Origin: an uncultured Eubacteriales bacterium
GTDB taxonomy: Bacteria; Bacillota; Clostridia; Christensenellales; Aristaeellaceae
Length of the DNA: 52,293 nucleotides
Assembly (NCBI GenBank): GCA_902785105.1
Contig: CACZXF010000020.1
Location: 1 to 52,293, forward strand
Direction: 5' to 3'
Below, piece by piece: positions 39,710-52,149 of the stretch (the first letter of the stretch is position 1; each line of letters starts with the position of its first letter). The translations under genes were made by a program, and so were the position numbers. The notes beneath the pieces were generated by a model, which was not told where the DNA came from, did no database searches, and was given only the letters and a program-made list of their open reading frames with translations.

Positions 39710-40581
39710 ATGCCTATGTGAAAAAGACCCTGCACAGCCCTTCGTTCATGATCCTGCTGTGCCTGTCCGTCATACTGATACTGATCCCCATATTCGCGCC
39801 CCAGCTCGCGCCTCACGACCCGCTGGAGACCAACTACGCCGCCTCCATGGTGGAGCATTCCGCGGAGTACCCGATGGGCACCGATCAGATCGGCCGATGC
39901 ATACTCTCCCGGCTCATCTGGGGTGGTCGGACCTCGCTGCTGATCGTGTTCTGGGTGGTGGCTATCGTGGCCGCGGTGGGCATACTGCTGGGGGTGCTGG
40001 CGGGCTTTATGGGCGGCTGGGTGGACATGCTCATCACCCGCTTCAACGACATCGTGGTCGCCATCCCCTCCACCGTGTTCGTCATCGCGCTGGTCAGTGT
40101 GCTGGGGCCCAGCCTGCACAACACCGTGCTGGCCATGTCGCTGGTGGGCTGGACGGAATACTGCCGGGTGTCCCGGGCGCTGGTGCTGTCGGTGCGGGAG
40201 AACAACTACGTGGACATGGCCCGCATGGGCGGCCTTTCAGAGGCGCAGGTCATCCGCAGGGTGATACTGCCCAACGTGTTTCCCTATCTGCTGGTGAACA
40301 TCACTCAGGACATCGGCGCGAACCTGCTGACCCTCAGCGGCCTTTCCCTGCTGGGGCTGTCCTCCCAGCCGCCCACGCCGGAATGGGGATTCATGCTGTC
40401 GGAGGGCCGCAAGTTCATCACCTCCGCGCCGTGGCTGATCATCTGGCCGGGCAGTATCATCGTGCTGCACGTCATCATATTTAATCTCCTGGGCGACAGC
40501 CTTAGAGATATACTGGACCCCCGCTACGAAAAGAAAAACAGAAAATGGAGGAAGATGAAGCAATGGCAAGCAAACGCATGA
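39706..40581 (+). CDS. Nik/Dpp-type ABC importer, permease 2 (operon 2)
   Basis: 291 residues from the ATG that overlaps the stop of permease 1; longer frames upstream are out of register with translation. MGTDQIGRCILSRLIWGGRT, the EAA loop NNYVDMARMGGLSEAQVI and SLLGLSSQPPTPEWGFML mark the DppC/NikC class. Six helices are expected. Its 3' end overlaps the start of the binding-protein gene by 19 bases. Confidence 0.93.
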   Translation: MNAYVKKTLHSPSFMILLCLSVILILIPIFAPQLAPHDPLETNYAASMVEHSAEYPMGTDQIGRCILSRLIWGGRTSLLIVFWVVAIVAAVGILLGVLAGFMGGWVDMLITRFNDIVVAIPSTVFVIALVSVLGPSLHNTVLAMSLVGWTEYCRVSRALVLSVRENNYVDMARMGGLSEAQVIRRVILPNVFPYLLVNITQDIGANLLTLSGLSLLGLSSQPPTPEWGFMLSEGRKFITSAPWLIIWPGSIIVLHVIIFNLLGDSLRDILDPRYEKKNRKWRKMKQWQANA

Positions 40582-42071
40582 TTTCCCGCATCCTCGCCTT
40601 GGCCCTGTGCCTGTGCCTGATGGGCGCGGCCTTCGCCGAGGGCAAGCACCTGAACGGCGCGCTGTACTGGTTCGGCTCCAGCCTGGACCCCGCCACCGAG
40701 TGGGACGGCTGGACCACCTGCCGCGCGGGCATCACCGAGACCCTGGTCACCGTGAACGAGAAATATGAGATCGTGCCCCTGCTGGCGGACAGCTGGGAGC
40801 AGAAGGACGACACCACCTGGGTCCTGCACGTGCGCGACGGCGTGACCTTCCACAACGGCAAGCCCGTGGATGGCGAGGCCGTGAAGAAGAGCTTCGAGCG
40901 CGCCATGTCCTTGCAGGACCGCGCGGTGTCCGCCGCGAAGATCGCATCCATCGAGGCCGACGGCCAGAATGTGACCATCACTACTACCGAGCCCTTCGGC
41001 GCGTTCCTGGCCAACATCTCCGAACCCATGTACTCCATCGTGGATGTGGACGCCAGCACTGATTTTGCCAGCGCGCCCGTGGCCACCGGCCCCTTCATGG
41101 TGACCGGCTTTGAGGTGAACACCCGGATCGACCTGGCCAAGTACGACGGCTACTGGGGCGGCGCGTCCGACATCGACACCATGACCATACTGATGATCGA
41201 CGACGACAGCACCCGCGGCATGGCCCTGCAGGGCGGCCAGGTGGACATCGTGCAGCGCATCGCCTGGACGGACATCCCAACCTTCCAGGCCGACAGCAAC
41301 ATGCAGGTGTTCGATACCCAGGGCGCCCGCACCCGCATCATCTCCTTCAACTACGAGAACCCCTTCCTGGCCGATGTGAACGTGCGCAAGGCCATCGCCG
41401 CCGGTATCAACTACGAGGCGCTGGTGGGCGTGCTGGGCAGCGGCGTGAGCGTGGCGGGCGCGCCCTATCCGGCCTCCTCGCCCTACGGCTATGAGACGCT
41501 GAACCGCCAGAGCTACGACGCCGAGGCCGCGCAGAAGTACCTGGCCGACGCGGGCTTCGCGGACGCGGACGGCAACGGCTATGTGGAGAAGGATGGCCAG
41601 GAGCTGATGCTGACCATCACCTATTCCAACGGCTCCTTCACCACCATGCTGGAGGCCGTCCAGGACATGCTCAAGCAGGTGGGCATCCACATCGAGCTTC
41701 AGATCGTGGACAGCACCAGCGAGCTGGGCGAGAGCGGCAGCTTCGACATGCTCTGCGGCAACACCCAGGTGCTCTCCACCGGCGACCCCCAGTGGTACCT
41801 GGATTCCTTCTTCAAGACCGGCTCCTCCAACAACGTGACCCACTACTCCAACGCCGCGCTGGATGAGGTGATCGACAAGCTGGCCCAGACCTTCGACATC
41901 GCGGGCCGCGAGGAGCTGACCATCGAGGCCGAAAAGATCATGCTGGACGACTGCGCCGCCATCTGGCTGGTGGGCGAGAACAACTTCGTGGTCGCGAACA
42001 GCAAGGTGAGCAGCATCACGCCCTATCCCATCGACTACTACTTCGTGGACAACCACCTGACCATCGACTGA
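40563..42071 (+). CDS. Family 5 extracellular solute-binding protein (operon 2)
   Basis: The 502-residue SBP_bac_5 protein begins at ATG 40563, with GGAGGA ten bases upstream inside the permease gene; the ATG at 40545 would leave charged residues before the signal peptide. MASKRMISRILALALCLCLM then GAAFAEGKH is a type I signal; cysteines sit in the core rather than at a lipobox. YWFGSSLDPATEWDGW and a LRDGV-like DGVTFHNGKPVDGEAVKK are family hallmarks. It is a paralogue of the protein at 23222. A corrinoid- or cobalt-related ligand is suggested by the riboswitch only. Confidence 0.9.
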   Translation: MASKRMISRILALALCLCLMGAAFAEGKHLNGALYWFGSSLDPATEWDGWTTCRAGITETLVTVNEKYEIVPLLADSWEQKDDTTWVLHVRDGVTFHNGKPVDGEAVKKSFERAMSLQDRAVSAAKIASIEADGQNVTITTTEPFGAFLANISEPMYSIVDVDASTDFASAPVATGPFMVTGFEVNTRIDLAKYDGYWGGASDIDTMTILMIDDDSTRGMALQGGQVDIVQRIAWTDIPTFQADSNMQVFDTQGARTRIISFNYENPFLADVNVRKAIAAGINYEALVGVLGSGVSVAGAPYPASSPYGYETLNRQSYDAEAAQKYLADAGFADADGNGYVEKDGQELMLTITYSNGSFTTMLEAVQDMLKQVGIHIELQIVDSTSELGESGSFDMLCGNTQVLSTGDPQWYLDSFFKTGSSNNVTHYSNAALDEVIDKLAQTFDIAGREELTIEAEKIMLDDCAAIWLVGENNFVVANSKVSSITPYPIDYYFVDNHLTID

Positions 42072-42084
42072 TCGACGACAATTC

Positions 42085-42118
42085 ATCCCGGGAAAGGCTT
42101 TCCTGCCTTTTCCGGGAT
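42085..42118 (+). terminator. Hairpin between binding-protein and ATPase genes
   Basis: ATCCCGGGAAAGG (42085-42097) pairs with CCTTTTCCGGGAT (42106-42118). No poly-T follows. It probably lowers downstream expression so the binding protein is made in excess over the ATPases. Confidence 0.6.
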
Positions 42119-42134
42119 ACAGCGGGGGAACGCA

Positions 42135-42935
42135 TTGGAGATTCTTTCGATTGACAACTATTCCGTCTCCTACGACGGATCAAAGAGCGCCGTGGACGCC
42201 GTTTCACTCTCGGTCTCCCAGGGGGAGATCCTCTCCATCGTGGGGGAGAGCGGCAGCGGCAAGTCCACGCTGCTGCATGGCGTGCTGGGACTGTTGCCCC
42301 GAGGCGCGTTCACGCGGGGCGGCATGGTGCTGTTCGGTCGCGAGGTCACCCGGATGGACGACCGTGAGCGACGAGCGCTCTGTGGCAGCAGCGTATCCAT
42401 GATCTTCCAGGACACCGGGCGCTACATGAACCCCATCGCCCGGGTCGGCGCGCAGTATGATGAGTTCCTGCGCATCCACGGCATGAACGACAGGCAGCGG
42501 CGCCGGGATCTACAGCGGGAGATGCTGCTGAAGCTGCACCTGACCGACCCGGAGCGGGTGCTGAATGCCTATCCCTTTGAACTTTCCGGCGGTATGCGAC
42601 AGCGGGTGGGCATCGCCATGGCGATGTCGCTCAAGCCAAAGCTGCTGCTGGCGGACGAGCCCACCAGCGCCCTCGACGTGACCGTGCAGGCCCAGGTCAT
42701 CCGTCAGATGCTGGAGCTGCGGGCCTCCACCGGCACCGCCATCGTGATGGTGACCCACAATATCGGTGTGGCGGCCTATCTGTCCGACCGCATCGGCGTC
42801 ATGCAGCATGGGAAGCTGGTGGAGCTGGGCCAGACAAGGGATGTGATCGAACATCCGTGTCACGAATACACCCACGGCCTTCTGGACGCCGTGGTAGAAA
42901 TCGACGATGAAAGGCTGATCGCAAGTCATGGCTGA
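42135..42935 (+). CDS. Nik/Dpp-type ABC importer, ATPase 1 (operon 2)
   Basis: 266 residues starting at TTG with GGGGGAA upstream; no ATG fits the family N-terminus (ILSIDNYSVSYDG). Walker A GESGSGKST, signature LSGGMRQR, Walker B LLADEPTSALD and VTHN are intact. It ends without an oligo_HPY tail, as in operon 1. The next gene overlaps its end by 8 bases. Confidence 0.92.
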   Translation: MEILSIDNYSVSYDGSKSAVDAVSLSVSQGEILSIVGESGSGKSTLLHGVLGLLPRGAFTRGGMVLFGREVTRMDDRERRALCGSSVSMIFQDTGRYMNPIARVGAQYDEFLRIHGMNDRQRRRDLQREMLLKLHLTDPERVLNAYPFELSGGMRQRVGIAMAMSLKPKLLLADEPTSALDVTVQAQVIRQMLELRASTGTAIVMVTHNIGVAAYLSDRIGVMQHGKLVELGQTRDVIEHPCHEYTHGLLDAVVEIDDERLIASHG

Positions 42936-43881
42936 GACACTGTTGGCGCTGAGGGGCCTGACCAAGATATTTCCCGTGGGCAGGCATGAAAGCCTCCGGG
43001 CGGTGCGGAGCGTCGATCTGACGCTGAAACGCGGCGAAAGCCTGGGCATCGTGGGGGAAAGCGGCTGCGGCAAGAGCACCATCGCCCGCATGGTGGCCCA
43101 GTTGACGGAGGTCACCGATGGACAGATACTGTTCGAGGGCAGGGACGTGACCCGCCTGTCCCGCTCCCAGCGGCGCGAGCTGTGGCGGAATGTGCAGATG
43201 GTGTTCCAGGACCCCTATTCCGTGTTCAGCCCGCGCATGACGGTGGGCGATTTCCTCACCGAGGGCCTCGTGCACTTCGGCATCGCCTCCCGTTCCCAGG
43301 CGCGGGACATGCTGCCGGAGCTGCTGGGACGCGTGGAATTGCCTGTGGAGCTGGCGGAACGGCTGCCCCATCAGCTCTCCGGCGGCCAGCAGCAGCGGGT
43401 GGTCATCGCCCGTGCGCTCTCCATTCAGCCGAAGCTGCTGATCCTGGATGAGGCCACCAGCGCCCTGGACGTGTCCGTGCAGCGTCAGATTTTGAAGCTG
43501 CTCATGCGGCTCAAGGATGAAATGGATCTGACCATGCTGTTCATCGGCCACGATCTGGCCGTGGTGCGCAGCGTCACCGATCGGATCGCGGTGATGTACG
43601 CGGGACAGCTCGTCGAGGAATTGCCAGGCGAAGGGCTCCGCGAACAGGCGTCGCATCCCTATACCCGACGGCTGCTCGATTCGGTGTTTTCCACCGGGGA
43701 CAGGGGCCGCAAACAGATCGCCATTGAAGACCTGTCCCTCATCGACCGCGGACGCCGCATGGAGGGCTGCCCTTACCAGCCCCGATGTGCCGAGGCCCAG
43801 GCTCGATGCGCCAATGAATGTCCCAGGCTTAGAACTGTCGGCGACGGCCATGGGATCGCCTGTTTTGCAAGAGAGAAATGA
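42928..43881 (+). CDS. Dpp/Opp-type ABC importer, ATPase 2 with oligo_HPY tail (operon 2)
   Basis: 317 residues with Walker A GESGCGKST, signature LSGGQQQRVVIARA, Walker B LILDEATSALD and H-loop GHD. Unlike the other three ATPases in the window it has the C-terminal oligo_HPY extension, with GCPYQPRCAEAQARCANECP; its Cys cluster may bind iron-sulfur as in some Dpp/Opp subunits. Its pairing with a short ATPase 1 is asymmetric. Start overlaps the previous stop. Confidence 0.92.
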   Translation: MAETLLALRGLTKIFPVGRHESLRAVRSVDLTLKRGESLGIVGESGCGKSTIARMVAQLTEVTDGQILFEGRDVTRLSRSQRRELWRNVQMVFQDPYSVFSPRMTVGDFLTEGLVHFGIASRSQARDMLPELLGRVELPVELAERLPHQLSGGQQQRVVIARALSIQPKLLILDEATSALDVSVQRQILKLLMRLKDEMDLTMLFIGHDLAVVRSVTDRIAVMYAGQLVEELPGEGLREQASHPYTRRLLDSVFSTGDRGRKQIAIEDLSLIDRGRRMEGCPYQPRCAEAQARCANECPRLRTVGDGHGIACFAREK

Positions 43882-43966
43882 AATGTTCCCTCATTCGCTG
43901 TCTGGACCGAACCCATCAACAAAACATGAAGAACCACTTCTTGCGACTTCGACCGTCTGGACATAG

Positions 43967-44030
43967 ATGCTCCCCCTGAAGCTCACTGGTTTGTGTTTTT
44001 CCAGTGTCTGCTTCAGAGGGAGCATTTTAA
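43967..44030. terminator. Bidirectional terminator between operon 2 and the protease
   Basis: ATGCTCCCCCTGAAGC (43967-43982) pairs with GCTTCAGAGGGAGCAT (44010-44025) around an inner CACTGG/CCAGTG stem, followed by TTTTAA. It lies between convergent genes. Confidence 0.75.
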
Positions 44031-44050
44031 TCGTGGAAGGCTACTTGTGT

Positions 44051-45202
44051 TTAATCCAGCAGCTCCAGTTGCATTTCAGCTTCGATCTCAGTGTAGCCCT
44101 TGGTGAGGTTGCCGTCGGTGTCGTAGTTATAGCGATAGACCTTGAGCTTGACGGACTCCCCGGCCGCGCACTTGTCGATGGCATTGACCACGTCGCTGGC
44201 GGAGCGGACGCGGACGCCGTTGACCTCATAGATGATGTCGTTGATGATGAGTCCGGCCTTCTCGGCGGGCGCGCCGGTCTCCACGGTGACCACCTGAGCG
44301 CCGGCGGGCGGGAAGCGGTTCATGGCCTCCTCGGGGCCGTCGATGGAAACCACGGTGATGCCCATGCGGGGACGGATGACCTTGCCGCTGTCGATGAGCT
44401 GCTCGATGTAGTCCTTCACCGCGCTGATGGGGATGCAGAAGCTGAGCCCCTCGAACAGGTCGGTGTAGGTCAGGCCCATCTTCAGCGTGGGGATGCCCAC
44501 CAGCTCGCCCTTCGCGTTCAGCAGCGCGCCGCCGGAGTTGCCGCTGTTGATGGGCGCGTCGGTCTGGATGACGTTGATGGAGCGGCTGAAGTTGCCAGCG
44601 TTGATGTCCTCACGCTGGAGGCCGGAGATGATGCCGGCGGTGACAGTACCGTAGAGCATCTGGGTGGAGGTGCCGGGATTGCCGATGCAGATGGCCAGCT
44701 CGCCGATGACGAGCTGATCGGAATCGCCCATGGGGATGGGCTCCACGTCGGCGGGCGCGGCGTCCTCGAAGCGCATCACGGCGATGTCGGTGCCGTCGTC
44801 ATAGCCCACCAGCTCGATGTCCATCTCCGTGCCGTCCAGCCAGCGGGCCTTGAACACGTCGCCGTCCTTGATGATGTGGTAGTTGGTCAGCAGATAGCCG
44901 CCGGTGCCGTCCTCATCCTCGCGGATGAAGGTGGCGGAGCCGAAGGACACCGGGTCCACCGAGGATACGCGGGTCTCGGGATTCCAGCTCTCCACATGAT
45001 TTGAGATGTCCACGATGGCCGGGCGGCAGCGCGCCGCGATCTCCGGGATGGGGTTGGAGGAGGAATAGATCACATCATAGGTCGTCGATTCAGCGGGCGC
45101 GGCCTCTTCGGGCGCGGTCTCCGCCAGCGCCGGCAGGCCGGTCAGCAGCATCAGCGCCGTCGCGAGGGCGATGCCCCGGCGGAAGTTCTCTCTGATTTTC
45201 AT
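44051..45202 (-). CDS. Secreted HtrA/DegP-type serine protease with PDZ domain
   Basis: The 383-residue protein has a type I signal (MKIRENFRRGIALATALMLL, LPALAETA). The trypsin-like triad is intact: His109 in TNYHII, Asp139 in DDGTDIAV and Ser223 in GNSGGALL. A PDZ domain follows from about residue 270 (GAPAEKAGLIINDIIYEVNG). HtrA proteases degrade misfolded exported proteins. Without a transmembrane anchor it should be free in the wall space. ATG 45202 is chosen over TTG 45208 because AGAGG is 7 bases upstream. Confidence 0.93.
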   Translation of the reverse strand: MKIRENFRRGIALATALMLLTGLPALAETAPEEAAPAESTTYDVIYSSSNPIPEIAARCRPAIVDISNHVESWNPETRVSSVDPVSFGSATFIREDEDGTGGYLLTNYHIIKDGDVFKARWLDGTEMDIELVGYDDGTDIAVMRFEDAAPADVEPIPMGDSDQLVIGELAICIGNPGTSTQMLYGTVTAGIISGLQREDINAGNFSRSINVIQTDAPINSGNSGGALLNAKGELVGIPTLKMGLTYTDLFEGLSFCIPISAVKDYIEQLIDSGKVIRPRMGITVVSIDGPEEAMNRFPPAGAQVVTVETGAPAEKAGLIINDIIYEVNGVRVRSASDVVNAIDKCAAGESVKLKVYRYNYDTDGNLTKGYTEIEAEMQLELLD

Positions 45203-45381
45203 GCGCAAACCTCTTTTCTTTGGGATGGTCGCGGCAAACCGGTGTCACCGCAATGGGTTTCTACTTAATTATACATGTTTGACCCCGCCATGCAAGGGGG
45301 AAATTGTGACGTTTTTGGGTAAAAGAAAGGTGGAGGGAGGGGTATAGGATCAATTGAAGTTTATCAGGGAGTCAATCCAAC

Positions 45382-45465
45382 CCTGTAGGGGCGCCGTTTC
45401 GGCGCCCGCCCTCCCGCGAGACGAAACGCTCTATCGGGCGGGCGGCGCAACGCCGCCCCTACAGG
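45382..45465. repeat. Palindromic repeat with CCTGTAGGGGCG ends
   Basis: CCTGTAGGGGCG (45382-45393) and its inverse CGCCCCTACAGG (45454-45465) bracket GC-rich sub-palindromes. No ORF is present. The rest of 45203-45605 holds the promoter at 45546 and nothing else that I recognise. Confidence 0.65.
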
Positions 45466-45545
45466 AGAGCGTGAAACTCCACGACAAATTCCCGTTTGGC
45501 GTCTGCTCTGAAATGTCCCCTTCCACTGATATAATACAATCTCAA

Positions 45546-45574
45546 TTGACTTTTTAAGTACATTCGTGTATATT
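45546..45574 (+). promoter_or_regulatory. Promoter of the secreted-protein/beta-galactosidase operon
   Basis: TTGACT (45546-45551), a 17-base spacer and TATATT (45569-45574), then the RBS CGGAGG, 31 bases before the start. Confidence 0.72.
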
Positions 45575-45605
45575 GTGAATAGAATGAAAAATTCGGAGGT
45601 GCGTT

Positions 45606-49267
<3,662 letters not shown>

Positions 49268-49270
49268 ACG

Positions 49271-49312
49271 ACGCCCCGGAGGAAGCGATTCCTCCGGGGC
49301 GTGATATTTTTT
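49271..49312 (+). terminator. Strong terminator after beta-galactosidase
   Basis: A perfect 12-bp GC stem (49271-49282 with 49291-49302) and TTTTTT around 49307-49312. Confidence 0.92.
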
Positions 49313-49325
49313 AAGGCGGAAAATT

Positions 49326-49440
49326 GGAATTTGTTGGACAATTCATAATTCATAATGCGTAATTCGTAATTATGAAAATGCTGAAACGATAGGTATTTTC
49401 CAATTACGCATTATGAATTATGCATTACCCGACAAATCCC
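49326..49440. repeat. Palindromic repeat element with shared outer ends
   Basis: Outer ends GGAATTTGTTGG (49326-49337) and CCCGACAAATCCC (49428-49440) match those of the 31773 element. Inside, AATTCATAATGCGTAATT (49347-49364) is the inverse of 49402-49419. The interior differs from the CCACCTCATCCG core. Confidence 0.65.
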
Positions 49441-49455
49441 TGCTTATAGCGATTC

Positions 49456-50247
49456 TCATTCCTCCCTTCCATCTGCCTCCGCCATCTGTGCCTCCAGTTC
49501 CCCAATCCTTTGGGCGACATTGGCGCAGAAATCATCGGCGGCCTCGGCGCGGGCCTGGGCGGAGAGGGCGATGAACTCCTTGACGGGGTCCACCACCGCC
49601 TGCACGGCCCCGGTGAGGGCCGACCCGGCGACGATCCGCTGGCCGCGGAGGTACTGGGCCAGCACGTCGCAGGCCCGGGCCAGCTCCGCGTCGCCGGTGC
49701 GGCGGGCCTCGGCGGTCAGCTCCTCGCTGGATGTGCCCACGTCGGCCCGGACCCGATGGTTCACCTGGGGCGTATCGCAGGCCACACCCTTCTCGTTCAG
49801 CTTTTCCACCATTTCCTTCACATACTCCGGGCGGCTCTTGATGACCGCCCGGTATTTATTCTGATACCGGAGCATCAGGCTGTGATCCCCGTTAGCCAGC
49901 TTTTGAAGGCAGGAGCGCACAGACTGGCCCTCAGCCCGTGCCGTCAGTACCTGCTCCATCAGCCAGTCCACCTCCTGCTGTGTAAAGGGCACGAACCGCG
50001 CCGCGTGGGCCTGGCCGTCCTCGTGCTGGCGCACCTGGGCGTAATAATAATTGCGGATGCTGTTGGGCCTGCGGCCCGTCTGCCGGGCGATCTGGTCGAA
50101 CACCGCCTTCAGCGGCAGGCCCTGCTGCTGGGCCTCGTCCGCCGTCTCCCAGAGCAGTTGATTTTCAGATTCCGACCAGCCCGAGCGCCGACCGCCCCGG
50201 GGAAATGCCTCTCGGCTTATGCTTTCGTGGGAAATTGCCTGATCCAT
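49456..50247 (-). CDS. RsfA-like regulator with two Myb/SANT-type DNA-binding repeats
   Basis: The 263-residue protein has a first helical module near residues 22-75 (SGWSESENQLLWETADEAQQ ... RRPNSIRNYYYAQVR) and a second, FTQQEVDWLMEQVL ... LMLRYQNKYRAV, near 86-140. Each fits the tryptophan-spaced Myb/SANT fold of RsfA, the prespore transcription factor family. The rest is acidic helical text. It is the only regulator in the right part of the window. Targets are unknown; RsfA proteins act in spore development in Bacilli. Confidence 0.75.
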   Translation of the reverse strand: MDQAISHESISREAFPRGGRRSGWSESENQLLWETADEAQQQGLPLKAVFDQIARQTGRRPNSIRNYYYAQVRQHEDGQAHAARFVPFTQQEVDWLMEQVLTARAEGQSVRSCLQKLANGDHSLMLRYQNKYRAVIKSRPEYVKEMVEKLNEKGVACDTPQVNHRVRADVGTSSEELTAEARRTGDAELARACDVLAQYLRGQRIVAGSALTGAVQAVVDPVKEFIALSAQARAEAADDFCANVAQRIGELEAQMAEADGREE

Positions 50248-50432
50248 ATTTGCCTACCTCCCAAGAACTTCATGATAGAGAGTATGCGCTTCATGTGCCG
50301 GGAATATACTGAAATCCCCCGCCGCATAAAGATTTTATATTTTCCTTTGTGGGAAATAGAGATAGCATTATGGATTCTATATGCGCTAAAAATGGCAAAT
50401 ATGACAAAAATAAAGGGGAAATTGAGTGTTCC

Positions 50433-51329
50433 TCAATTTCCCTGAAGGCTTTCCAGGAATGCCGCGACCCATTGTTTATACTCATCGTAATTGACGAGTA
50501 CCGACTCCGCGTGCCTGGCTCCCGGCATGAGATGGAAGTCCGACGGGCCGCGCGTGGCGTCACGCATGGCGACGCCGTGGGAATAGGGGATGAAAGTGTC
50601 ATCCTCGCCGTGGATGAACAGTATGGGAACGTCGTTTTCCCGGAGGGCGTCGATGGGCCGCATGTCGTTGAAATCATAGCCGCTGCCCACCTTGGCGCAC
50701 AGTCTTGTGACCTCGTACATGAACTCCGGGAAATAGGACCGCTTCAAACCCGCTTTCAATATTGACGCGATCTCCGAAAAGCCGCAGTCCGCCACGGCAA
50801 AGTCCACCTGGGGCTTATATTGCATGGAAGCCACCGTGGTGGCCGCGCCCAGGGATTCTCCGTGGAGGCCGAGGGTCGTCATATCCGGCCAGCGTTTCCG
50901 GGCTTCCTCGACCATGGCACAAAGGTCGCGGCTCTCGCGGATGGAATAGGTGCAGAAGGTCGGCACGTTCTCCCCATGGCCCCGCAGGTCGTAGATCACG
51001 CAGTTAAAGCCAAAATCAAGGTAAAAACGAACGTATTTCAGCGAGCCGATGCGGGTGCCGGTGTGGCCGTGGGTCAGTATGATATATTTCTGAGTCGGCT
51101 CCGGGTTCTTCAGCAGTTGCGCGTGGAGCACATAGCCGTCGTAGCTCGGGACCTCATAATCCACCTTTTCAAGGGCGTCATAAAAGCTCGTATCATAGTG
51201 ATCCGACTCCCATGCAAGGGATTCCTCGTGGGTCATCCTCTTGCTCCGAAGGATGACGCGGAAAGCATATATGCCCAGGCCCAGGACAATCACCAGAATG
51301 ACCGCAAGTATTATACAAATCTTCTTCAT
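50433..51329 (-). CDS. Membrane-anchored alpha/beta hydrolase
   Basis: The 298-residue protein has an N-terminal transmembrane anchor (residues 4-27) and an alpha/beta-hydrolase domain facing outward. The nucleophile elbow is LGLHGESLGAAT (Ser in HGESLG), with the acid in HGEDDTFIP and His in PGARHAESV. The oxyanion region is LTHGHTGTRIGS. It resembles YqkD/Bem46-like serine hydrolases. The substrate is unknown. It is monocistronic and divergent from the VTC gene. Confidence 0.88.
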   Translation of the reverse strand: MKKICIILAVILVIVLGLGIYAFRVILRSKRMTHEESLAWESDHYDTSFYDALEKVDYEVPSYDGYVLHAQLLKNPEPTQKYIILTHGHTGTRIGSLKYVRFYLDFGFNCVIYDLRGHGENVPTFCTYSIRESRDLCAMVEEARKRWPDMTTLGLHGESLGAATTVASMQYKPQVDFAVADCGFSEIASILKAGLKRSYFPEFMYEVTRLCAKVGSGYDFNDMRPIDALRENDVPILFIHGEDDTFIPYSHGVAMRDATRGPSDFHLMPGARHAESVLVNYDEYKQWVAAFLESLQGN

Positions 51330-51449
51330 CTTATCACTTGTATAAGAATTATTTATTGTATTTTAGCATGTCTCCCATTTCATGTCAACTTCAATCTTGG
51401 TTTAAGCTTCCCATGCTAAAACTATGCCATCAAACAGGGAGGCGATCCC

Positions 51450-52124
51450 ATGATCTACCGAAATGAAATCAAGCACGTCATCGACGCGGGGGACAGGGCG
51501 GCCATCATCGCCAGCCTGCGCCGGGTGGCGAAGCCCGACCCCCACGCGGGGAGGGACGGACGCTACCTGATCCGCAGCCTCTATTTCGACAACATCGCCG
51601 ACAAGACTCTGCGGGAAAAGCGTGACGGCGTCAACGAGCGGGAGAAGTTCCGCATCCGCTATTACAACGGCAATACCGACTTCATCCAACTGGAAAAGAA
51701 GGTGAAGCGCAACGGCCTGGGCTATAAGGTTTCCGCGCCGCTGACCGCCAAAGAGGCCCAACGCATCGTGAACGGCGACACCGCCTGGATGGCTGCCAGC
51801 GGACGGGGCCTCATCATCGAGCTGTACGCCAAGATGAAGGCCCAGGGCCTGCGCCCCCGGACCATCGTGGATTACACCCGCACACCCTTCGTCTACGGTC
51901 CGGGCAACGTCCGCGTCACCATCGACGAAAACATCCGCACCGGCCTGCGATGCACGGATTTCCTCAACCCCCAATGCGTCACCATACCCGCCGGACCGCC
52001 GGTGATTATATTGGAGGTCAAGTGGGATGCCTACCTCCCCACCTGCATCCGCCACGCCGTACAGGTCAGAAACCGCCGGGAGGGCGCGTTTTCCAAGTAT
52101 GAGGCGTGCAGGATGTATGATTGA
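51450..52124 (+). CDS. VTC-domain protein, probable polyphosphate polymerase
   Basis: The 224-residue protein opens YRNEIKHVIDAGDRAAII and keeps the basic beta-tunnel residues of VTC domains: SLYFDN, REKFRIRYYN, LEKKVKRNGLGYK, IVDYTRTPF, RVTIDENIR and ILEVKWD. VTC domains make polyphosphate from ATP in yeast; bacterial single-domain members are often encoded beside DUF4956 membrane and CotH proteins, which would lie right of the window. AGGGAGG lies upstream of the ATG. The polymer product is inferred from the family. Confidence 0.88.
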   Translation: MIYRNEIKHVIDAGDRAAIIASLRRVAKPDPHAGRDGRYLIRSLYFDNIADKTLREKRDGVNEREKFRIRYYNGNTDFIQLEKKVKRNGLGYKVSAPLTAKEAQRIVNGDTAWMAASGRGLIIELYAKMKAQGLRPRTIVDYTRTPFVYGPGNVRVTIDENIRTGLRCTDFLNPQCVTIPAGPPVIILEVKWDAYLPTCIRHAVQVRNRREGAFSKYEACRMYD

Positions 52125-52149
52125 GGGAAATCCCTCTTCTCGATAAACG

